Of a stretch of 64,000 nt of DNA, positions 55,670 to 64,000 are shown in pieces. Each line of letters begins with the position of its first letter. Position 1 is the stretch's first letter. A model generated the notes under the pieces. That model had not been told where the DNA came from, searched no databases, and saw only the letters and a list, made by a program, of their open reading frames with translations. The position numbers were made by a program, and so were the translations under genes. Source of the DNA: Streptomyces nigra. Lineage in GTDB: Bacteria > Actinomycetota > Actinomycetes > Streptomycetales > Streptomycetaceae. Location of the stretch: NCBI RefSeq assembly GCF_003074055.1, contig NZ_CP029043.1, positions 1,666,501 through 1,730,500 of the forward strand, given 5' to 3'.

Positions 55670-56719
55670 ATGGCGACCATGGCCGATGTCGCGCGCAGCG
55701 CGGGTGTGTCCGTGGCGACCGTCTCCCACGTCCTGAACGGCACCCGGCCCGTGCTGTCCCACACCCGCCAGGCGGTGCTGGACGCGGTGGACGAGCTCGG
55801 CTACACGCCGAACACCCTCGCGCGCTCCCTGGTGACCTCCCGCACCCGCTCCATCGGGCTCGCGGTGTCGGCGATCAGCAATCCCTACTTCACGGAAATC
55901 CTCCAGGGCATCGAGGCCGCGGCCCTGGAGCACGGGTACAGCCTGCTCATCGCCGACCCGCACGACGATCCGCGCCATGAGCGCAAGGTCGTGCAGCTGC
56001 TGCACGAGCGCCGGGTCGACGGCATGATCGTGGCGCCGTCGCCCGACCCGGGCGAGCTCCTCGCCTACCTGGGCCGTCACAAGGTGCCGACCGTCCTGCT
56101 GGACCGGGTGGTCGATCTTCCGGCGGACGGCACGCTCGTCTGCGACCAGGTCTGTGCCGAGAGCGCCGGCCCCGTGGCCCGGCTCGTCACCCATCTCGCC
56201 GGGCTCGGTCACCGCCGGATCGGCATGATCGCCGGACTGCCCGGGCTGAGCACCACCGACGAGCGGCTCGCCGGGTACCGGGACGGCCTGGCCGCCGCCG
56301 GGCTCGTGTACGACGAGAGCCTGGTCGTGCACGGCGACTCCGAGTCCCCGGGCGCCGGACAGGCCACCGCCGCTCTGCTGGCTCTCGCCTCGCCGCCCAC
56401 CGCGCTGGTCACCGCCAACAACGCCATGACCATCGGCGCCCTGCGCGCCCTGCGCGAGCACGGCTTGTCGGTGCCCGAGGACATCGCCCTGTGCTGCTTC
56501 GACGACTTCGCCTGGGCCGATCTGTTCTCTCCCCGGCTCACCGCGATCGCCCAGCCCAGCAGGGACATGGGCGCCGAGGCCGTCCGGGTCCTTCTTGACC
56601 GCCTCGCGGCGCCGGACGGGCCCGCCCGGGTCCTGCGTCTGCCCTGCACCTTCGTGCACCGCACTTCGTGCGGATGTGCCGAACAGCCCCTGACGTCCGT
56701 GAAAGGAACCCCCTCGTGA
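55670..56719 (+). CDS. LacI-family transcriptional regulator
   Basis: 349 residues; ATG follows GGGAGGAG. The HTH is MADVARSAGVSVATVSHVLNG, the hinge helix NTLARSLVTSRT, and the rest a sugar-binding periplasmic-like fold (IGLAVSAISNPYFTEILQGIEAAALEHGYSLLIADP; CCFDDFAWADLFSPRLTAIAQPSRDMGAEAVRVLL). It ends in VHRTSCGC. The operator at 55537-55566 suggests autoregulation of the regulator-kinase operon. Effector unknown. Confidence 0.94.
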   Translation: MATMADVARSAGVSVATVSHVLNGTRPVLSHTRQAVLDAVDELGYTPNTLARSLVTSRTRSIGLAVSAISNPYFTEILQGIEAAALEHGYSLLIADPHDDPRHERKVVQLLHERRVDGMIVAPSPDPGELLAYLGRHKVPTVLLDRVVDLPADGTLVCDQVCAESAGPVARLVTHLAGLGHRRIGMIAGLPGLSTTDERLAGYRDGLAAAGLVYDESLVVHGDSESPGAGQATAALLALASPPTALVTANNAMTIGALRALREHGLSVPEDIALCCFDDFAWADLFSPRLTAIAQPSRDMGAEAVRVLLDRLAAPDGPARVLRLPCTFVHRTSCGCAEQPLTSVKGTPS

Positions 56720-57633
56720 TCGTCGTCGCCGGCGAGGCCCTGATCGATCTGGTGCCGCAGGGCACGGGCGCTCTCGCCCCGCTGCGGCCGGCGCTCGGCG
56801 GGGGCCCGTACAACACCGCCGTCGCCCTGGGCCGGCTCGGCTCCCCCACCGCCTTCTGTTCCCGGACGTCCCTCGACGCCTTCGGAGAGGCCCTGCTGGA
56901 CGGGCTCCGTGAGGCCGGGGTGGATGTGTCGGCCGTGCAGCGCGGCCCGGAGCCGACCACGCTGGCCGTCGCCACTGTCGACGCCAAGGGGTCGGCCGCC
57001 TACTCCTTCTATGTCGACGGCACCGCCGACCGGCTCTTCTCGGCACCCCCGGAGCTGCCGCAGCGGACCCGCGCGGTGTCCTTCGGGACCTGTTCGCTCG
57101 TCCTGGAGCCGGGGGCGACCGCGTATGAGCAGCTGATGCGGCAGGCTGCCGCGCAAGGCGTGTTCACCGCGTTGGACCCGAACATCCGGGCGGGGCTGAT
57201 ACCGGACGCGGACGGCTACCGGGCCCGGTTCGAGAGCTGGCTGCCCTCGGTGTCGCTGCTCAAGCTGTCCGAGGAGGACGCGGCGTGGCTGGGCGGGACA
57301 CCGCGTGAATGGCTGGCCGCGGGACCGGCGGCCGTCGTGATCACCCGGGGCGGGGACGGGCTGACCGCCTACACGCGGGACGGGGCGGTGCACTCGGTGC
57401 CGGGTGAGGCCGTCGAGGTGGTGGACACGATCGGTGCGGGCGACACCGTGAACGCGGCCCTGCTGCACGGGCTGGCCGCTCAGGACGCGCTGTCCGCCGA
57501 CGCGCTCGTGGGACTGGGCGCGGAGGGTTGGACGCGGCTGCTGGGGTTCGCGGCGCGGGCTGCCGCGATCACCTGTTCCCGGGCAGGCGCGGAACCGCCG
57601 TACGCCTCCGAACTGGCGGACTTTCCCGGCTAG
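56716..57633 (+). CDS. PfkB-family carbohydrate kinase (fructokinase-like)
   Basis: 305 residues. The PfkB pattern is present: VAGEALIDLVP, GGGPYNTAVALGRLGSPTAFCS near the N-terminus and VVDTIGAGDTVNAALLHGLA with the catalytic Asp at the C-terminus; DPNIRAGLIPD is the substrate region. It phosphorylates a sugar such as fructose; the exact one is unknown. GTG overlaps the LacI stop (GTGA), with AAAGGA upstream, so both are one operon. Confidence 0.92.
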   Translation: MIVVAGEALIDLVPQGTGALAPLRPALGGGPYNTAVALGRLGSPTAFCSRTSLDAFGEALLDGLREAGVDVSAVQRGPEPTTLAVATVDAKGSAAYSFYVDGTADRLFSAPPELPQRTRAVSFGTCSLVLEPGATAYEQLMRQAAAQGVFTALDPNIRAGLIPDADGYRARFESWLPSVSLLKLSEEDAAWLGGTPREWLAAGPAAVVITRGGDGLTAYTRDGAVHSVPGEAVEVVDTIGAGDTVNAALLHGLAAQDALSADALVGLGAEGWTRLLGFAARAAAITCSRAGAEPPYASELADFPG

Positions 57634-57719
57634 ACGACCGGGGCTCGTCCCCTCGGTGTCTCGTGCGCTGTTGAGGAGTCAAAGTGCGGTGCGGGCCGCC
57701 GGATGAGGCCGCTGATGAG

Positions 57720-57768
57720 GGAACGGGCGGCGCCCCGCGGGAAGTTCCCGCGGGGCGCCGCCCGTTCC
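57720..57768. terminator. 24-bp hairpin between the sugar kinase gene and uvrA
   Basis: Bases 57720-57743 are the exact complement of 57745-57768, leaving a 1-base centre; GGAACGGGCGGCGCCCCGCG is the start of the left arm. Bidirectional terminator for convergent genes. Confidence 0.85.
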
Positions 57769-57808
57769 GGAATGATTTGGTCCGTCCGCGATGGGGCGGA
57801 CCCACTGC

Positions 57809-60847
<3,039 letters not shown>

Positions 60848-61069
60848 GCCGGTCCGCACCTTTCTTGAGAGAAGTGACAGGGGCGAGGCCCCCGTCATTT
60901 CCAGACTAGGGGGAGCCACTGACAACGCCGGTCGGATTCCGTGAGGGACAACAATCCCGGGCCATCCAGCATGCCCGACGCCGTGATCGAGCCTATAGCA
61001 CGCGCATTCGATTTAAGGGCGTTGTTCACCACCTTCACCCAAAGGTGTGGTGGAGCTAATGTCAGGCCC

Positions 61070-61756
61070 ATGATTGATCACGCTCGTGACCTGGAGTCCG
61101 TACGCGAGGCGACCGAACGGCTGCTCACCGCAGTCGGCAAGCTGGACAACGCCTCTGTGACCGAGCCGTCACGGCTTCCCGGCTGGAGCCGCGGTCATGT
61201 CCTCGCGCACCTCGCCCGTAACGTGGACGCTTTGGTGAACGTTCTCGAGGGCCGTCCCATGTACGCCTCCGCCGCGGCCCGCGACGCCGACATCGAGCGG
61301 GATGCCTCCCGCCCCCTGGACATCCAGGTCACCGACGTCCGGCAGAGCGCCGACCGCTTCCAGCAGGCCGCGGCCGTGCCCGCCGACTGGTCGCGCACGG
61401 TGGAGCTGCGCAACGGTGTGACGGACGCCGCCGCCCGCATCCCTTTCCGGCGCTGGATCGAGGTGGAGCTGCACCACGTCGACCTGGGCATCGGGTACGA
61501 GCTCGAGGACCTGCCCGCCGAGTTCGTGGAGCGCGAGACGGACTTCCTCGCGGAGCGCTTCGCCGGCAACCCGGACGTCGAGCCGGTCCGGCTGACGGAC
61601 GGCACGCGCGTGTGGCGCACGGGCCGGGACGCGGACGAGCCGGCGATCACCGTCCGGGGCATCGGACCCGACCTGCTCGGCTGGCTCGCCGGCCGCCGTA
61701 CTGGCTCCGCGCTGACCGTCGAGGGCGGCACCCTGCCGTCGCTGCCGCCGCTCTAA
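61070..61756 (+). CDS. Mycothiol-dependent maleylpyruvate-isomerase-family protein
   Basis: 228 residues. The DinB-like four-helix MDMPI domain is marked by RLPGWSRGHVLAHLARNVDALVNVL (metal His) and IEVELHHVDLGIGYEL (HxxxD), with a C-terminal SCP2-like part ending DLLGWLAGRR. Relatives isomerise maleylpyruvate or use mycothiol in other ways. ATG 61070 is within the right distance of a weak AGG; an upstream in-frame region lacks homology. Divergent from uvrA. Confidence 0.85.
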   Translation: MIDHARDLESVREATERLLTAVGKLDNASVTEPSRLPGWSRGHVLAHLARNVDALVNVLEGRPMYASAAARDADIERDASRPLDIQVTDVRQSADRFQQAAAVPADWSRTVELRNGVTDAAARIPFRRWIEVELHHVDLGIGYELEDLPAEFVERETDFLAERFAGNPDVEPVRLTDGTRVWRTGRDADEPAITVRGIGPDLLGWLAGRRTGSALTVEGGTLPSLPPL

Positions 61757-61801
61757 GGGCTGTCCCGGCGTCCGGGACGGCCGCTTGTCAGCGTCGCGCT
61801 A

Positions 61802-61807
61802 TAGGCT
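61802..61807 (+). promoter_or_regulatory. -10-like TAGGCT just before the MBL hydrolase gene
   Basis: TAGGCT ends six bases before the ATG at 61814, so transcription may begin at the start codon. A clear -35 at normal spacing was not found. Confidence 0.35.
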
Positions 61808-61813
61808 GCCGCC

Positions 61814-62470
61814 ATGACGTACAGCGGACAGGTGACGGTCGGTGGCCCCGCCGACGTGCACGAGCTCAAGGACCTGATGATCACCAAGATCGCGGTCGGC
61901 CCGATGGACAACAACGCCTATCTGCTGCGCTGCCGGGCCACGGACGAGCAACTGCTGATCGACGCCGCCAACGACGCGGACACCCTGCTGGGCACGATCG
62001 GTGACGACGGCATCGCGTCCGTCGTCACCACCCACCAGCACGGCGACCACTGGCAGGCCCTCGCCGCCGTCGTGGAGGCCACCGGCGCGCGCACCTACGC
62101 CGGACGCGAGGACGCCGACGGCATCCCGGTCCCGACCGACGTGCTCATGGACGACGGCGACGTCATCCGGGTGGGGCGCGTGGAGCTCACCGCGCGCCAT
62201 CTGGTCGGGCACACACCGGGTTCGATCGCCCTCGTCTACGACGACCCGCACGGGCATCCGCATGTGTTCACCGGAGACTGCCTCTTCCCGGGCGGTGTGG
62301 GCAACACCCGTAAGGATCCCGAGGCGTTCGCCCGCCTGATCCACGACGTCGAGACCAAGATCTTCGACGTGCTGCCCGACGAGACCTGGGTCTACCCCGG
62401 GCACGGCGACGACACCACGCTGGGCGCCGAGCGCCCGCATCTGCCGGAGTGGCGCGCCCGCGGCTGGTGA
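61814..62470 (+). CDS. MBL-fold metallohydrolase (glyoxalase-II-like)
   Basis: 218 residues. The metal-binding motif is VVTTHQHGDHWQAL (HxHxDH), with LVGHTPGSIALVYDD (His), VFTGDCLFPGGVGNTR (Asp) and TWVYPGHGDDTTLGAERP (His). Glyoxalase-II-type enzymes hydrolyse S-D-lactoylthiols; in actinobacteria the partner thiol would be mycothiol, which fits the neighbouring MDMPI gene, though this is inference. Confidence 0.88.
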   Translation: MTYSGQVTVGGPADVHELKDLMITKIAVGPMDNNAYLLRCRATDEQLLIDAANDADTLLGTIGDDGIASVVTTHQHGDHWQALAAVVEATGARTYAGREDADGIPVPTDVLMDDGDVIRVGRVELTARHLVGHTPGSIALVYDDPHGHPHVFTGDCLFPGGVGNTRKDPEAFARLIHDVETKIFDVLPDETWVYPGHGDDTTLGAERPHLPEWRARGW

Positions 62471-62482
62471 GGCCGTTCCTGT

Positions 62483-62519
62483 ACGGGGCGCGCCATAGAG
62501 CCCGGCGTACGCGCCCCGT
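62483..62519. terminator. Hairpin downstream of the MBL hydrolase gene
   Basis: ACGGGGCGCG (62483-62492) and CGCGCCCCGT (62510-62519) pair perfectly. No U-tract. The rest of 62471-62679 shows nothing else. Confidence 0.6.
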
Positions 62520-62679
62520 GTGAACGCCGCGCACGCGGTGGGGCCACGCGTGCGCTCCCGGCGTGCGACGGCGCGCGGTGCACTGGTGGTGCCCCGCGCA
62601 GGATGACGGCTCCTGAGCGGTACGGGCCGCCGGTCTTCCCATCCCCGCCCTCGGCCGGCGGCCCCGGCGAGCCGCCCGG

Positions 62680-63153
62680 TCAGGTGTCCGCGCGGCCCGA
62701 CCCGGCCAGCGCCGCGACCCGCTCCACCCCGAACGCGTAGCCCTGCACACCGCACCCCGCGATGACCCCGTCGGCCCGCAGGGAGACGTAGGAGTGGTGC
62801 CGGAACGACTCGCGCCGGTGGATGTTGGAGATGTGGACCTCCAGCACGGGCAGCCCGTCGCAGGTGTTGAGGGCGTCCAGGATCGCCACGGAGGTGTGCG
62901 AGTAGGCGCCCGGGTTGATCACGATGCCGCAGTGGCCGAGCCGTGCCTCGTGGATCCAGTCGACCAACTCGCCCTCGTGGTTGGACTGGCGGAAGTCGAC
63001 GGTGCCGCCGTGGGCGGCCGCCGTCCTGGCACACAGTGCCTCCACGTCCGCGAGGGTCTCGGAGCCGTAGATCTCCGGCTGCCGCTGCCCGAGCAGGTTC
63101 AGGTTGGGGCCGTTCAAGATCATGACGGGGGCGTCGGCGAGGGTGCGGGGCAC
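62680..63153 (-). CDS. aroQ: Type II 3-dehydroquinate dehydratase
   Basis: 157 residues. Converts 3-dehydroquinate to dehydroshikimate in the shikimate pathway. Signatures: [21 protein letters not shown] at the N-terminus (with the catalytic Tyr), [57 protein letters not shown] with LEVHISN. GTG 63153 has GGAGGAA just upstream; ATG 63123 is in frame. Confidence 0.95.
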   Translation of the reverse strand: MPRTLADAPVMILNGPNLNLLGQRQPEIYGSETLADVEALCARTAAAHGGTVDFRQSNHEGELVDWIHEARLGHCGIVINPGAYSHTSVAILDALNTCDGLPVLEVHISNIHRRESFRHHSYVSLRADGVIAGCGVQGYAFGVERVAALAGSGRADT

Positions 63154-63257
63154 GGTTCCTCCGGTCCGTTCGGGGTCGCGCGGTGCGGGAACCACCGCTG
63201 CTCGGACCCCGGTTTATCACGGTGCGGTCGGCTCTCCCGGCCGCCTACTCTCTGGGC

Positions 63258-64000
63258 ATGACCATGATCTCCTATCCGCCCAAGCCCTCCCCCGGTGACC
63301 GTGTCGCCGTCATCTCGCCCGGCGCCGGGCTGCCCGGGCTCTTCCCTCAGCCGTTCGAGCTGGGCCTGAAGCGGCTGCGTGAGGACTTCGGGCTCGAACC
63401 GGTCGAGTATCCGGCGACCCGAACGATGGGGTCGACGCCTCAGCAGCGGGCGGACGACATCCACGCCGCCTTCGTCGATCCGGACATCAAAGCGGTCATC
63501 GCGTCCATCGGCGGCGACGACCAGATCACCGTGCTGCCGTATCTGGACCGGGAGTTGATCCGGGCGAACCCGAAGCCGTTCTTCGGGATGAGCGACAACA
63601 CGAACCTGCTGATGTTCCTGCGCAACACCGGCATCGTCGCGTACCACGGGGGCAGCGTGATGGTCGAGCTCGGCCGCCCCGGCGCCATGAACCCACAGAC
63701 CGCCGACTCCCTGCGGGCCGCGCTCTTCACCTCCGGCGAGTACACCCTGAGCCCCGCCGAACGCTGGAACGACATCAACCGCGACTGGGCCGATCCCGCG
63801 ACCTTCGACTCGGAGGCGGAGCTGCGGCCCGCCGATCCCTGGAGCTGGGTCAACGCCGACCGCGTCGTGGAGGGCCGCACCTGGGGCGGCTGTCTGGAGA
63901 TCCTCGGCTGGCTGCTGATGGCGGACCGCGAGATCGCCCACGACCTCACCGAGTACGACGGCGGCGTCCTGCTGCTGGAGACGAGCGAGGAGATGCCCAG
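63258..64000 (+). CDS. S66-family LD-carboxypeptidase-like protein (3' end outside window)
   Basis: 247 codons seen. S66 enzymes cut the L,D bond of murein tetrapeptides or microcin-like peptides. The N-terminal PGDRVAVISPGAGLPGLFP and the nucleophile region FFGMSDNTNLLMFLRNTGIVAYHGG (Ser in GMSDNT) are the family motif; ADDIHAAFVDPDIKAVIASIGGDD precedes it. ATG 63258 is six bases after TACTCT, a possible leaderless start. Confidence 0.88.
   Translation, partial: MTMISYPPKPSPGDRVAVISPGAGLPGLFPQPFELGLKRLREDFGLEPVEYPATRTMGSTPQQRADDIHAAFVDPDIKAVIASIGGDDQITVLPYLDRELIRANPKPFFGMSDNTNLLMFLRNTGIVAYHGGSVMVELGRPGAMNPQTADSLRAALFTSGEYTLSPAERWNDINRDWADPATFDSEAELRPADPWSWVNADRVVEGRTWGGCLEILGWLLMADREIAHDLTEYDGGVLLLETSEEMP

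Overview
The window is a high-GC actinobacterial chromosome segment, almost certainly Streptomyces. The evidence is the codon bias (G or C in nearly every third position), frequent GTG starts, and a gene order typical of the genus core: dapD, the suf operon, ctaA/ctaB flanking the tkt-tal-zwf-opcA-pgl operon, pgi, secG-tpiA-pgk-gap, whiA-yvcK-rapZ-uvrC, uvrA. No CRISPR array, prophage or intact transposase was seen.

Layout. 1-5.7 kb: a SigE-family sigma factor with its partner membrane protein, a 77-residue exported peptide with a strong U-tract terminator, an FtsX-permease remnant, a tRNA-Trp-like gene with an unusually long acceptor stem, dapD, a TetR/SMR-efflux pair and a GH114 lipoprotein. 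5.9-13.5 kb: an exported AbfB-domain protein, then the minus-strand iron-sulfur operon sufR-sufB-sufD-Rieske-sufC-sufS-sufU-sufT. 13.6-20.5 kb: an AAC(3)-type acetyltransferase, an ABC-2 exporter, heme A synthase (ctaA), a nucleotidyltransferase, an amidohydrolase, a small conserved protein and heme O synthase (ctaB). 20.9-27.6 kb: pentose-phosphate operon, ended by a 21-bp hairpin. 27.6-34.4 kb: an alpha-glucoside-type uptake locus (GH13 glucosidase, binding protein, two permeases, no ATPase) plus a second binding protein. 34.4-38.0 kb: PadR regulator with a MacB/FtsX-type ABC system. 38.1-45.5 kb: pgi, an MFS exporter, a MITE-like element touching the stop codon of an RbpA-family gene, secG, tpiA, pgk and gap. 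45.7-54.0 kb: a large secreted M14 carboxypeptidase, then the translationally coupled uvrC-rapZ-yvcK-whiA operon. 54-64 kb: an HTH protein, a LacI regulator with a sugar kinase, uvrA, a mycothiol-dependent-enzyme-family protein, an MBL hydrolase, aroQ and a truncated S66 peptidase.

The window joins upper glycolysis (pgi), triose glycolysis (tpiA, pgk, gap) and the pentose-phosphate pathway (NADPH and precursors) to cytochrome-oxidase heme A synthesis and Fe-S assembly. Many operons use 1-4 base stop/start overlaps. Several genes have a -10-like hexamer only 6-8 bases before the start codon, suggesting leaderless mRNAs.

Most unusual items: the 83-nt tRNA-Trp-like gene with an 11-bp acceptor stem; the TA-flanked inverted-repeat element that supplies the last base of an rbpA-like stop codon; a sugar ABC permease with an inserted extracytoplasmic beta-sandwich-like domain; two perfect DnaA boxes before uvrC; and several strong palindromes at regulator genes.
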